64,000 bases of DNA, taken from positions 44,867,860 through 44,931,859 of the forward strand of contig CM065295.1 in NCBI GenBank assembly GCA_032871835.1, in the 5' to 3' direction. Below the pieces are notes generated by a model, which was given only the letters and a program-made list of their open reading frames with translations, was not told the origin of the DNA and made no database searches. The position numbers and the translations under genes are program-made. Source of the stretch: Dipteronia dyeriana. Lineage: Eukaryota > Streptophyta > Magnoliopsida > Sapindales > Sapindaceae. Below are positions 1-10,285 of the stretch, one piece after another (position 1 is the first letter of the stretch; every line of letters begins with the position of its first letter).

Positions 1-723
1 CGAATATTTGTAACCGTTGGATCATCATAATTGTCATTAATTGTAATAAATTAACTTGATTTTGACCTTTTCGTTTCTCAGCCATGAACTTGTTACATCA
101 GTTAAAAAAAATTAAAATAAAAATATTCCTTTACATCGATGATAATTGATGGCCCATGATTTAATAGTTGTAACTTGCAACACAGAATCTTTCCACACAA
201 CAGAATCTACGCATAAAGTGGACCTCCGTCACACCACGTTTAGTCCAACATACCCACAAAAATATTTTCCGTTTTCATATTAAGAAAAAAAAAACCACGA
301 AGGATAAACAAATATCAATTCTTTCAAAAAAAAAAAAAAAAAGAGAAGGAAATGTCATTTTCGAATTTACTTTATTGAAATAATTTTTCACTTTAAAAAG
401 CAAAGCACCACCACGACAGACGACACTAAAGAAACGAACCAAAACCAGAAGCTTCTCTTTTTTCTCTGTGGACTGTTACCAAACCAACTTCAGTGAAGTT
501 TTGTTCTTGTCCTCCCTGATTGTTCTCCAAAATATCAAAATGGCAGAAATGGTGTATTCAATCCACTTTATTCCTCTTTAGTATTTTACTTTTATAAAGT
601 TGTTGCATATCAGATCCCTTACCAAGATAAGCCAGAACCCAGAAGAGCTAACTAGACATAAAGCACACCCATAACCCATTTGTCCAAAGAAGCCATTTTT
701 CTCACAAGCAAGTAGTAACAGCC
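1..723. other. Upstream region of the phospholipase C gene
   Basis: No coding region is supported here. The sequence is AT-rich with A-runs near 280-340. A TATA-like ATAAAG stretch at about 591-600 lies some 125 bases before the start codon at 724 and could place the promoter and a short 5' leader, but no transcript evidence is available. An antisense reading frame at 578-817 overlaps the gene start and resembles nothing; I treat it as a shadow. Confidence 0.4.
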
Positions 724-2810
724 ATGAAAAATTCCAAACCCATTTTGTTGCTGGTTCTTGCTCTGTCATGTGTTTTGACGCCATGGAATTCAGCATACGC
801 ATTGCAAACACAGTCACCCATTAAGACTGTTGTGGTTTTGGTGATGGAAAACAGATCTTTTGATCACATGCTCGGGTGGATGAAGAAAGCTGTCAACCCG
901 AATATCAATGGTGTCACTGGAGAGGAATGCAACACAGTTTCAACCAAGAACCCCATGTCACAGACTATTTGCTTCACTGATGATGCTGAGTTTGTGGATC
1001 CGGATCCGGGTCATTCTTTTGAGGCTGTGGAGCAACAGGTATTTGGGTCTGGTTCAATTCCTTCCATGACTGGTTTTGTAGAGCAGGCATTGTCACTGTC
1101 TCCAAACTTGTCTGAAACTGTAATGAAAGGCTTTAGGCCTGAGTCTGTGCCTGTTTATGCTTCTCTTGTAAGAGAGTTTGCAGTCTTTGATAGGTGGTTC
1201 TCTTCAATTCCGGGTCCAACACAACCCAATAGGCTATTTGTTTACTCTGCTACCTCTCATGGTTCAACAAGCCATGTGAAGAAGCAACTTGCTCAGGGTT
1301 ATCCACAGAAGAACATATTTGATTCACTTCATGAGAATAAAATCAATTTTGGAATCTACTATGGAAACATACCCTCAACTTTGTTTTATAGAAATTTGAG
1401 GAAATTGAAGTTTATCTTTAAGTTTCACCAGTACAATTTGAATTTTAAGAAAGATGCTAGGAAGGGGAAATTGCCTAGCTTGACAGTGATCGAGCCGCGG
1501 TATTTTGATCTTAAAGGAATTCCTGCAAATGATGATCACCCATCCCATGATGTTGCTGATGGCCAAAAGCTTGTCAAGGAGGTTTATGAGACATTGAGAG
1601 CAAGTCCACAATGGAATGAGACCCTTTTGGTCATTACTTATGATGAGCATGGTGGATTCTTTGATCATGTCAAGACTCCTTATGCTAATGTTCCTAATCC
1701 AGATGGGAACACTGGTCCTGCTCCTTCTTTCTTTAAGTTCGATAGGCTTGGCGTTCGTGTTCCCACAATTATGGTCTCTCCTTGGGTCAAGAAAGGAACT
1801 GGTAAGCTTCAATCACTTATATATATATATATATATATATATATCTTTTTGTTTGTTTTATGTTAGAATTTTTATGTAGATCATATTAGTGTTTATGTGG
1901 GTTGTCTTTTAGATTGATACGGTGATAACTAGGATCAAAAAATTCACTTTTACCTGTTTCATTCAGTAAAACGGCCTTGACATTGACATTAGGTAGTAGA
2001 ATCAAGCTTTGTTGATCGTCTTGTTGCAAAGGACATAAACACTAGGAATTGTGTATTGTTTGAAGTCAACTGGTTATGACAGGCTGGCATAATCAGCCAC
2101 ACCTGGAATGGTTTCTGTGATCTGGGGCTAGTGTATAATCTCTTAAGATGCATTACTCTGGTTGATGTTCATTGCTTATTGTATTCATACGTTCTTTTTT
2201 CTCTTCTGCTACGTTTTGCAGTAATGAGTGGACCCAAAGGACCTACTCCAAATTCTGAGTTTGAGCACTCTTCGATTCCGGCAACCATAAAGAAATTATT
2301 CAACCTGTCCTCCAATTTCTTGACTCACAGGGATGCTTGGGCTGGCACATTTGAGGGGGTTGTTGGGGAATTAACCTCTCCCAGAACAGATTGCCCAGGT
2401 ATAGTCCTTTCTGGCCAATATATGATTTGCAGATCATGCACAACTTAGGATAAATTGGAATTAGTGAGTAACTTCAATAATTTAGCACACTAAATTATAC
2501 TATTACTGCAGAGACCTTGCCAGACGTGGCAGCTTTGAGGACCACAGAAGCAAAAGAAGATGGTGGTCTGTCAGAATTCCAGAGTGAGATAGTTCAATTA
2601 GCAGCTGTTCTGAACGGCGACCATTTCTTGAGTAGCTACCCTGATGAGATGGGCAAGAAGATGACAGTTAAAGAAGCTCATGGGTATGTGGAGGGGTCTG
2701 TTTCGCGGTTTATGAGAGCAAGCAAAGAGGCCATCAACTTGGGAGCAGATGAATCTGCCATTGTAGATATGAGATCGTCACTCACCACTAGATCCTCTAT
2801 TCACAGTTAG
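724..2810 (+). CDS. Non-specific phospholipase C (NPC1/NPC2/NPC6-like)
   Basis: Three exons, 724-1801, 2222-2398 and 2512-2810, join in frame with GT-AG introns and encode 517 residues, the usual length for plant NPCs. Residues 1-26 look like a secretory signal peptide ending in SAYA. Family motifs of the phosphoesterase fold are visible: ENRSFDHM (42-49), [15 protein letters not shown] (270-276) and [12 protein letters not shown] (305-316), which carry metal and phosphate ligands. The C-terminus ends [12 protein letters not shown]. Known plant NPCs hydrolyse common membrane phospholipids such as phosphatidylcholine to diacylglycerol, acting in lipid turnover, phosphate starvation and signalling, often in the secretory pathway. 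The exon junction KKGT/VMSGPKG restores a conserved family stretch, which supports the splice sites. No break or frameshift is seen. The family is secure; which paralogue it is remains uncertain. Confidence 0.96.
1818..1844. repeat. (TA)n microsatellite in NPC intron 1
   Basis: An uninterrupted TA run of about 27 bases begins 16 bases after the 5' splice site of the first intron. Such runs change length easily and could serve as a polymorphic marker; no function is implied. Confidence 0.9.
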
Positions 2811-4615
2811 TTATCTGCTGGAATCTATATCTGTGTTCCAAAGTTTAGCCAGTTAAATTTATCAAGTTGAATGCAGTACTATAAGGGAAGCATTACTGTT
2901 AGAGTTATTTGGTTGCTTTTGATTTTCCATTTTGAATAGTTTTGAGCTTGTAATTGATTTTTTTTTATTAATGTAAATTGTTTTGCTTTGACCTTGTTAT
3001 CTAAATATACATCTTCTTGAGCGCTTTGGCACCCTTACCCACTTACGCAGAGCAGGTGATGCTCCACAAGTATTCCATTTGGTATATTTGTTTATATCTT
3101 AATAATGTTAATAACTTCAATTGATTTTTTTTATTTGTCGAGTCTCGAACCAAACACCCTCTTATTAAACCAGAACATGAGCAAAAAGCTTCACACGGCG
3201 AAGTGCACTCGCACCAAATATTTTCTTTTTGCAAGCAACAAAGAAATCAGAGTCCAGAGTCCAGAACAACAAAACACAACCATTAAAGCTGGGTTCGCAT
3301 TTGGAATGAATGATCAAAAACACATAATAATGCAAATCGTGGACCTGAGTCCAAGTTCTGTTTTTCATTTGCTTTGTATGGTAGGTAGCATACAAGAATT
3401 GGCACACTGAGAGGCTAATTTTTCCTGCCATAATGACGTACAAGCCTCTAGCTTTGATCAATCTATTTCCAGCTCCTTAACACATGGTCTGCTTCCTTTT
3501 AACATTTAATTGCTTCTAGTTTGCGATGACAGGGTCTCATCTGGAGCCATTAACTATATATATCTAACAGCAAACAAATCCAACCACATAACTATATCTT
3601 ACACCAACCACAATTACAGAATAACTAGAAGTTGAAATTATTAAATATTACGTGCCTAGTATACTGGTTTGCATCAAACAAACAGTAACCAATTGCAGTT
3701 CGAAGTTCGAACCAGAGCTTGTCTTCAAAATGCTAGCTGCATTTTTAACATGCATAGAGAATTTCATATTATTGGTCTGTGTCTGCAGCTCGAAAAAATC
3801 GGATATCACCAATTGACTCAGTATTGAGACCAAAAAGCCATTCATATTGTAGCTAAGAGATTTCTGTCTTCTTTTTGACAAGGATTATTTCTAGCTGAAA
3901 TACTGCACATTAAGGAATGACAATATCATTACATCGTTAACTACATTATTATTCAGGAACCCACGGACCCGTGGGTTACAGCGATAATATTCAGATAAAA
4001 TCAGTGACTAGGAATTAAGGAAGATCAGAACAATGACCATACACGAGAGCTAAAGGATGTAGACTGCAAGTAAATCCTTATTTCATTTGTCTATGCTTTT
4101 GTGGCCTTCTTGATGTTATTTACATTAATACATTCACATAAACTCCTACCAACTGTACACAATACGCATCCTTCAATTTAGAAGCAAATCACATATCCTG
4201 TAACTCATACAAAATAAAGAGCTTTAAGCATGGCTACACGAATCCCCTTATCATCAAGTAGAAGTACAATTACATACTAAATTCTTCCAAACACGCTTCA
4301 TCTAATCATCATGAGAATTGTATCACATCAACTGACTATTTGATCAAGATATTTATAACCGTAATTTCTTTCATTAAAAACATTGTCAACACTGTTAAAC
4401 ATATCAAGATATACAAAATCCTTCACGGATCTGTTTTGGAATTTTGTAATAGGAAAAAATTAATAAAATCTTATTCACTGAGAAACATAATCTCTCTTCT
4501 CTTTCTTTCATTAAGAAAACAGCAATGATATTAAGCAACGTGGAGATGAGCACCTTGAGCAGATATTGAAGACTAAAGCCTCTATTCTTGGGCACCATTG
4601 TACAAATTCTGCATT
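2811..4615. other. Gene-free interval between convergent NPC and MED30 genes
   Basis: About 1.8 kb of AT-rich sequence between two convergent genes, holding the 3' ends of both transcripts. Reading frames here are short and overlapping, with no recognisable domain. The only structure seen is a near-perfect palindrome at about 3959-3978 (arms AACCCACGG / CCGTGGGTT with a 2-base centre). Confidence 0.6.
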
Positions 4616-6293
4616 TCAGACAGAACAAGGACTCTGCCAGGTAGATATGTCAGTTATAAGATTTCGTAGCTGATCAATGAGAAGTCTGACATATTCGTTC
4701 TTGTTGGCAAGCTCCTGCACGAAAACGAAAGACCAATGCTTAGTAATGCTACAAATGTGAAATCAAACAAAGCAATCGATAGTAGTTCTTCTAACTTAAC
4801 AATGCTACAAATGCCAAATGCCGCAATTAAAGATTCTTCATCATCAACTAAAAGCCAATTACCTTTCTTAGACTAGACGATCGATCTTCCAACTTGTCAA
4901 TTTCAACAGCATCTGCTGGGGACAATGAACCACTACCGGTCGATCCCAGTTCAAATGATTTCGCCTATTTTAAAATTAACAATACATCCACCATCAAAGA
5001 TATATTAACAACTTAGACTATCGATAAATTAGTCTAAAGCTATGTTTGGGATTGCTTTGTTTAAAAAGTAATATGCTTATAGCTTAACTTAAAATATAAT
5101 CAACTTATTAAAAAAGTTAACAAGTGTTTGGTAAATTAAATTTTAAAAGTGCTTTACTTTTAAATGGATGGAAAATATGTTCGGTAAAATGAAAAAAATA
5201 GGCATATACTCAGCCACTGGACCGAGTCAACTCGGTCAACTTTAATAAAATGACAAAATGAGTTGGATCGAGTCAACTCTATCTCCTTTTGGTGAGTCGC
5301 CTCATTCAAGCTTCAAAACTCAGACTGATCGGACAGCTTCGAAGTCTCTCTCCGCCAAGTTTTCCACCGCTAGTCTCTTTCACGTCGCCGCAGAGACCAG
5401 TTATGCTCCGACAATGGCGGTTATGTTCTCGAATCGGTGGATCGGTGGATCTCAAATCGATCATCGATTGAACCCGACCCGACTTCAAACGGGTCGTCGG
5501 CGCAGGCGACTTCAAAGCCGTCCGATCAGTCTTCGGTCCGTCGCTGGATCTCCTCCTCCGGTGGTGGCAACCACCACTATTCGAGTTATACTTGTATTTT
5601 TTTTATGTTTTGTTTTTTAAAATTAATTTTCAGTTTAAAAAAATCAATAATGAATAAAATGATATTATTGTCGTTCTTATAAAATAGTATGGGTGTTTTA
5701 AAGATAAAAACTAGCTTCTAGCTTCAAAAGCACTCCTAGCAACTTCTCAAAAGTTGATTATTTGAGGAGCAAATTGTAACATAAGTCGCTTCTTGGGAGT
5801 TTACCAAACACCTATTTCCTCAAAACTTGATAAATAATCATTTATTTTTCAAACAAAAGAAATCCATCCCAAACATAACATGAATCAAGCACAAACAATC
5901 GAATTGAACTGAACAGAATAGAAATAAAAAAAATTGAGTGAAAATGTGGAATTAGGGTTTTATGGAAATGACCTTAGTAGAGTTAGGAATAGCGGTAAGG
6001 ACAGCACGAAGAGCGGCGACAGAAGTTTTGTAGCGATGACGAGCGTCATCGAGAGCGCCATTGGCGGTGCCTGGAAGAGGGGAAGAAGTGATGTCCATAT
6101 GATGATGATGATTGGAATCGGGAGCGTTAGTGGTGGACCACAAGGCAGGGTTGCAGAGCTCGTCGTTCATCGATGAAAGGATCTGGAAAGCTGCTTCAAT
6201 GGTTTCTTCTAGATGCTTCTGCCCTTCTTTCGCTAACTCTTGTGTTGTTTTCGAGTTTGATATTACGTTCGACACCACCATGCTTTCTTCCAT
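4616..6293 (-). CDS. MED30: Mediator of RNA polymerase II transcription subunit 30
   Basis: Three exons on the minus strand, 6293-5973, 4964-4863 and 4714-4616, join in frame to 173 residues. The N-terminal exon holds the conserved helical core ([20 protein letters not shown], then [14 protein letters not shown]) and a short His/Ser linker. The second exon encodes [20 protein letters not shown] followed by a charged helix. The third ends in [10 protein letters not shown], the ending I recall for plant MED30. Intron borders are GT-AG. The start at 6293 lies in a good AAAATGG context; an in-frame upstream ATG at 6380 would add an unrelated N-terminus and is not preferred. MED30 belongs to the Mediator complex, which bridges transcription factors and RNA polymerase II in the nucleus. 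Intron 1 is about 1 kb because a foldback element has inserted in it. A tRNA gene on the same strand ends only about 100 bases upstream of the start codon. Confidence 0.95.
5041..5877. mobile_element. MITE-like foldback element in MED30 intron 1
   Basis: About 837 bp bounded by inverted TATGTTTGGGAT ends. The inverted similarity continues imperfectly inward: GTGTTTGGTAAA near 5133 on the left, TTTACCAAACAC near 5801 on the right. The middle (5258-5600) is GC-rich and unlike the AT-rich arms. No transposase is present. A TA dinucleotide flanks the inverted ends on both sides and may be the target duplication, but this is too short to prove the superfamily. The element lies wholly within the intron, leaving splice sites and exons untouched. 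The ends resemble those of the MITE at 12,044. Confidence 0.7.
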
Positions 6294-6378
6294 TTTTTCT
6301 GCAACAACAAATTCTATTACAAGTGTGGGCTTTCTGAGACATTTGTCACTTAAAAAAAATGAAAAAATAAATAGAAAC

Positions 6379-6382
6379 AAAA
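6379..6382 (-). terminator. Pol III T-run terminator of the tRNA-Ser gene
   Basis: The first run of four T residues on the minus strand, 13 bases past the discriminator base, is the expected RNA polymerase III stop signal. A second longer T-run lies a little further on. Confidence 0.6.
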
Positions 6383-6395
6383 GATCATGTTAGGA

Positions 6396-6477
6396 CGTCG
6401 ACAGCAGGGTTCGAACCTGCGCGGGCGTAGCCCAACAGATTTCAAGTCTGTCTCCTTAACCACTCGGACATATCGAC
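6396..6477 (-). tRNA. tRNA-Ser (anticodon UGA)
   Basis: The minus strand folds as a class II tRNA of 82 bases including discriminator G at 6396. The acceptor stem pairs GTCGATA with TGTCGAC, the anticodon stem ACAGA/TCTGT encloses loop CTTGAAA (anticodon TGA), and there is a long variable arm. Internal Pol III boxes are clear: A box TGTCCGAGTGG and B box GGTTCGAACCC. There is no intron and no encoded CCA. A TTTT run for Pol III termination lies on the minus strand at 6382-6379. It decodes UCA and related serine codons. It sits between the divergent MED30 and lumenal-protein genes, on the same strand as MED30. Confidence 0.97.
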
Positions 6478-6720
6478 TGCAGCGTTTGAAGTAAAATAAA
6501 ATAATTAATACATACAACAGTTAATAATCAGAGAATATCAAAACGTTGCGTATTACCCCTTTGACAAGTGACGACTGACGAGGGAGTGAGCCTGAGAGAT
6601 GAGGATTGAGGAACCTGAGTAGCTGACTGAAACACACACAAGTGACAAGACACAACACAAGTCACATAAATCAGAGAATGGTAAGGTAAAGGGATAATGA
6701 AGTTAAAGTGTTAAAGAAAA

Positions 6721-7820
6721 ATGAGTTTGATTGGTCATCTTTTCCCTCCATTTGTACCCACATCCATCAAACCTTACCATCAAATCCCAATACCCACTTC
6801 ACAAAATCCCAGCATTAAACCAATTCTTCTCTCCAATTTACTCTCTTTAGCTCTCACTGTCACCTTCAATTCTCCATTGCCTGCTTTGGCCATCCCTTCT
6901 ATCAACTCTCAGTCTCCTCTTCTCCCTCCCACCACCCCATTTTCTCAGTCCAAGAACTTGCAAACTGGACTACAAGATGGGTATCTTTCCAATCTATATT
7001 TTGTTTTGCTCAATTTCAGATTTTGTATAGTGTTGTGGTGTTTAATGGTGTTCATGATCACTTTATTTATTTATTAATGCAATTGAATGCTTGCAGCAAA
7101 ATCCGGCCTTGCCCATCAACAAATCCAGGTTGTGTCTCCACAAACCCGAAATCATCATCGTTTGCATTCCCTTGGAGTATTCCTGAGACTTCCGCACAGA
7201 ATGCTATTCAGGTTTTTGTTTTAATAACACTTGCTTATTTTTATCTGGATTTTTATTTTTTAATTCAGTTTAATGGCTAGATTGAATGAAGCTGGCTTGG
7301 TGTTTTGCTTTTCTTGTAGAAATTGCAGGAAGCTATCCTGGAAACACAGAAAAATGTCAAATTTCAGGTCAATGAAGTTACCCCATATGGTAATTTTATT
7401 TAATTTAACTGAAAATTAATGTACGAGTAATGTTTGCCATCATCAAAACCAAGAGCTTAAAAATGACTAGGAGAACAGAACAGTTACCAAATTTATAATT
7501 TTATTGCTCTATATATGGGTAGTGAATCTGTTGGTGCATTGATTAGTACAGATTTATATTTTCTTCACGAAAAAAATCACTGATATAGACATAAATTAGG
7601 ACAATATTTGAAAGCTGAGGTCGATGGAGGGTTTGGCCGGGATGTGCTAGAGTTCTTGGTGAAAGGAGATGTGGTTACTTATAGGACTATGGCCACAAAA
7701 GTAACTTATATATACCCCTTCACAACAGCTTTTGGGGACTCAAAGGGACAGGAAGAAAGAATGAAGAAAATTTCGGATCAGTTAGGCTGGTATGCTCCCA
7801 GTTTTGATTCCATGGATTAA
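6721..7820 (+). CDS. Thylakoid lumenal 17.9 kDa-like protein (DUF1499), chloroplastic
   Basis: Four exons, 6721-6980, 7097-7211, 7320-7389 and 7600-7820, join with GT-AG borders to 221 residues. Residues 1-57 form a two-part targeting sequence: a Ser/Pro/Lys-rich stromal part, then a hydrophobic segment ending ALA at 55-57, typical of a lumenal signal cleaved by thylakoid processing peptidase. No twin arginine is seen, so Sec-type export is more likely than Tat. The mature part is a DUF1499 domain with NPGCVSTNP near its start, VTPYGQYLKAEV, then FLVKGDVVTYRTMATKVTY and YPFTTAFGDSKGQ, ending DQLGWYAPSFDSMD. This matches the plant lumenal 17.9 kDa protein as I remember it; its biochemical role is unknown. 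The gene diverges from MED30 with 427 bases between start codons, a space that includes the tRNA gene. Confidence 0.94.
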
Positions 7821-8091
7821 TTAAACCTTGTTAAATGTCTCTGGTTGTTGAGATCAGTAGCTTAATTCGTTATTGTGTTACATTGTGTGAATCTGCAGTT
7901 AGTCATTGGGTATTGCAGTTGATGTTATTACATTTAATGTCTGATACCCGGGAACTTTGTAGCAGGGAAATGCAATTTTTTAAATGTATGTAGTACTCTA
8001 AATTCATTTTTGTACATGTTGTGATTGTTTCAAACATTTCTGAGTACTCTTAACTGTTAAGCTTATTTGAAGACAATTCACTAGGTAGTTT
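7821..8091. other. 3' flank of the lumenal-protein gene
   Basis: AT-rich sequence with no reading frame of interest. It presumably holds the 3' untranslated region of the upstream gene and ends at the insertion site of the copia element that follows. Confidence 0.5.
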
Positions 8092-8096
8092 CATTT

Positions 8097-8303
8097 TGAA
8101 GAATTTAGAGAAAATTTGTGTATATTTTATTATATCAGTTGACATCCTATATATATACAAGAAAGGAAGTTGATTTCCTTCTAAAGAGAGGATAATTACA
8201 ATCCCTAAGAAATAGAAAGATAACAATCAAATCTCAAAAAAATAGAAACAGAACAATAGCAGCTAAGCTACTAAATTACATCCTAATTACTTGGAATTCC
8301 ACC
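8097..8303 (-). repeat. 3' LTR of copia A
   Basis: Direct repeat of 10,072-10,280. In element orientation it begins at 8303, where the canonical first T has changed to G, and ends TTCTTCA at 8097. The G-rich strand just outside (8304-8323, minus strand) is the polypurine tract that primes plus-strand DNA synthesis. Confidence 0.9.
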
Positions 8304-8935
8304 GCCCACTGCCCGCCCCCCAACACCGCAGTATACCCAGCTTGGAACACATCCCTTCAAATGATGCTCGTGGAAGGGCTTTAGTAAACATATCAGCTGT
8401 TTGAGAATTGGTAGGTGTGTAACTTAACTTGACAGACCCTGCTTCTATTTTTCCTTGATAAAATGCCGGTCGAACTGGATTCTTAGCTATACTAATAGTT
8501 GCATGATTATCACACAATAGTTCCATTGGTGTGACCATATGTACTTTGAGTTCATTCAGTAGCCTTTGCAACCCAATTCCCTCACAAATTCCATGAGCCA
8601 TTGCTCGGAATTCTGCTTCAGCGCTGCTACGAGAGCACATACTGTTTCTTGCTCCGCCAAGTGATCAAATTACCCCAAACATAGGAACAGTACCCAGAAG
8701 TAGACCTTCTGTCTACTGCCGAACCAGCCCACTTTGCATCTATGAAGATTCTAACACCTCTATCCTCATTTTTCTTGAAACAGATACCTTGTCCTGGTGT
8801 CATCTTCAAGTACCTTAGGATTCTCAAAACTTCTCCCATATGTTCTTCATTCGGATTGTTCATGAATGGACTAACTGTGCTCACCGGAAATGCAATATCC
8901 GGTCTGGTGTGGGACAAATAAATCAATTTCCCCAC
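8287..8935 (-). pseudogene. Copia A RNase H and end of reverse transcriptase, broken
   Basis: Two overlapping frames on the minus strand cover the copia RNase H domain. The upstream frame reads MGKLIYLSHTRPDIAF, LRYLKMTPGQGI and IFIDAKWAGSAVDRRSTSGY. The downstream frame reads SSAEAEFRAMAHGICEG and LLCDNHATISIAKNPV, with the catalytic Asp/Glu positions visible. The two are separated by a frameshift near 8630. The protein would degrade RNA in RNA-DNA hybrids during reverse transcription, but the break makes it inactive here. Confidence 0.88.
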
Positions 8936-8941
8936 CAGCCG

Positions 8942-9555
8942 TTAAAACCTTCCTTTGTCCACAGGCGGACTTCCTTTTACAAGGCCTAACTTTGTTGTAT
9001 AGTTCATTGGTGTATCGGCTGACTTGCATTCTGTCATCCCAGTTTCTTTCACCAAGTCCAAGATATACTTCCTCTGATTTATGCAAATTCCTGCTTTTGA
9101 TCTTGCAACTTCCATTTCTAAAAAGTATTTCATACTTCCTAGGTCCTTGATTTCAAACTCCTTGGTTAGGAAGGACTTTAACCTTTGAATTTCCTCCTCA
9201 CTGTTACCAGTAACAATCATATCATCCCATACACAATGAGTATAGTATTAACACTTGTGGCATGATGAACAAACAAGGTATGGTCATCTTGACATTGAGT
9301 ATAACCAAACCTTCTTACGGCTTTCGTGAACCTTTCAAACCATGCTCTGGGAAATTGTTTTAACCCATTCAAAGACTTTTTCTCCATACACATTTTCCAA
9401 ACCCGAGGTCCTTCCATATAAACTTCCTCTGCTAATTCTCCATTTAGGAAAGCATTCTTTATATCCATTTGGTGAAGCTTCCAGTTGAGATTAACTGCTA
9501 GGGATAGAAGAACTTTGATTGTGTTTAGTTTAGCAACCGAAGCAGAAAATTCCAT
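8942..9555 (-). pseudogene. Copia A reverse transcriptase remnant
   Basis: Minus-strand frames 9555-9217 and 9220-8942 encode the palm and thumb of a copia RT: KLHQMDIKNAFLNGELAEEV, then KSLNGLKQFPRAWFERF, then MIVTGNSEEEIQRLKSFLTK and the DLGSMKYFLEMEV motif. The catalytic YVDD box at about 9221-9232 has lost one base, which splits the domain into two frames. The N-terminal fingers are absent because of the internal deletion. Confidence 0.88.
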
Positions 9556-9896
9556 ATCTCCTTTGCTGTCTCATACAGCAGAAAATTGTTATTAATATCA
9601 GCATTCATTGAATTCAGCAGCCATGACGTCACCAAGTTATTCCCAGTCTTCCACTGGCGATATCCTTTGTCCTCCTTGTCTGGTTTTTGTACCTCTACAG
9701 TTAGGTACTCATCTTTTCCTTTCCCGGTAATGGAGATGAGGATCGCTTTGGACCATTGAAGATAGTTTTTACCGGTCAACTTGTGACCGGATATAAGCAA
9801 CTGGGAGGATGTCTGGTCAAAGCCTCCCCCACCATAGTTGTCAGAGTTAGAAGGATATGAACCAGAAAGGACTTCTGAAGAGGATTCGTGAGACAT
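9556..9896 (-). pseudogene. Copia A Gag, N-terminal part
   Basis: The frame starts MSHESSSEVLSGS and carries the copia Gag signature around LLISGHKLTGKNYLQWSKAI and WLLNSMNADI. It ends at the deletion junction after about 110 residues, with no capsid C-terminus or zinc knuckle. The start lies about 175 bases inside the right-hand (5') LTR, a normal leader length for such elements. Confidence 0.85.
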
Positions 9897-10057
9897 GCTG
9901 AATTATTTGAAGATCTATCTGTCGGGAATAAGACTAGGGAAAAAAATATAGAGTTTACTGAGCAGTAGATATAGGGTTTGCTAATGGAAAAAGCATTAGG
10001 AAAATATAGGGTTTGCTGTCGGAAGAGCCGTAGGGAATTAGGGTTTATTTCGGGTTG

Positions 10058-10071
10058 AGGCTCTGATACCA
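10058..10071 (-). other. Primer-binding site of copia A (initiator tRNA-Met)
   Basis: Immediately inside the 5' LTR, the minus strand reads TGGTATCAGAGCC, the complement of the 3' end of plant initiator tRNA-Met and the standard copia primer site. It fixes the minus-strand orientation. Confidence 0.93.
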
Positions 10072-10280
10072 TGAAGAATTTAAAGAAAATTTGTGTATAT
10101 TTTAATATATATCAGTTGACATCCTATATATATACAAGAAGGAAGTTGATTTCCTTCTAAAGAGAGGATAATCACAATCCCTAAGAAATAGGAAAATATC
10201 AATCAAATCTCAAAAACCTAGGAAACGGAACAATAACAACTAAGCTACTAAATCACATCCTAATTACTTGGAATTCCACA
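10072..10280 (-). repeat. 5' LTR of copia A
   Basis: Begins TGTGGAATTCC at 10,280 in element orientation and ends TTCTTCA at 10,072. It differs from its partner at a modest number of scattered sites and small indels, so the insertion is not very recent. Confidence 0.9.
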
Positions 10281-10285
10281 CATTC

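Larger units (their letters stand above)
8097..10280 (-). mobile_element. Internally deleted Ty1/copia retrotransposon (copia A)
   Basis: A 2.2-kb element on the minus strand bounded by near-identical LTRs of 207 and 209 bp and by a candidate 5-bp target duplication, CATTT (8092-8096) against CATTC (10,281-10,285), with one mismatch. Just inside the right LTR is a primer-binding site for initiator methionine tRNA; a G-rich polypurine tract lies beside the left LTR. The internal part is only about 1.8 kb, against about 4 kb in intact relatives. Gag runs directly into the middle of reverse transcriptase, so the Gag C-terminus, protease, integrase and RT N-terminus are missing. Stops and frameshifts occur in what remains, so it is not autonomous. 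Confidence 0.93.

Noticed and set aside
3105..3461. Overlapping frames of about 100 codons on both strands after the phospholipase gene
   Set aside because: No domain, no splice context, AT-rich composition like the intergenic DNA.
6112..6393. 93-codon plus-strand frame over MED30 exon 1
   Set aside because: Shadow of the MED30 coding strand.
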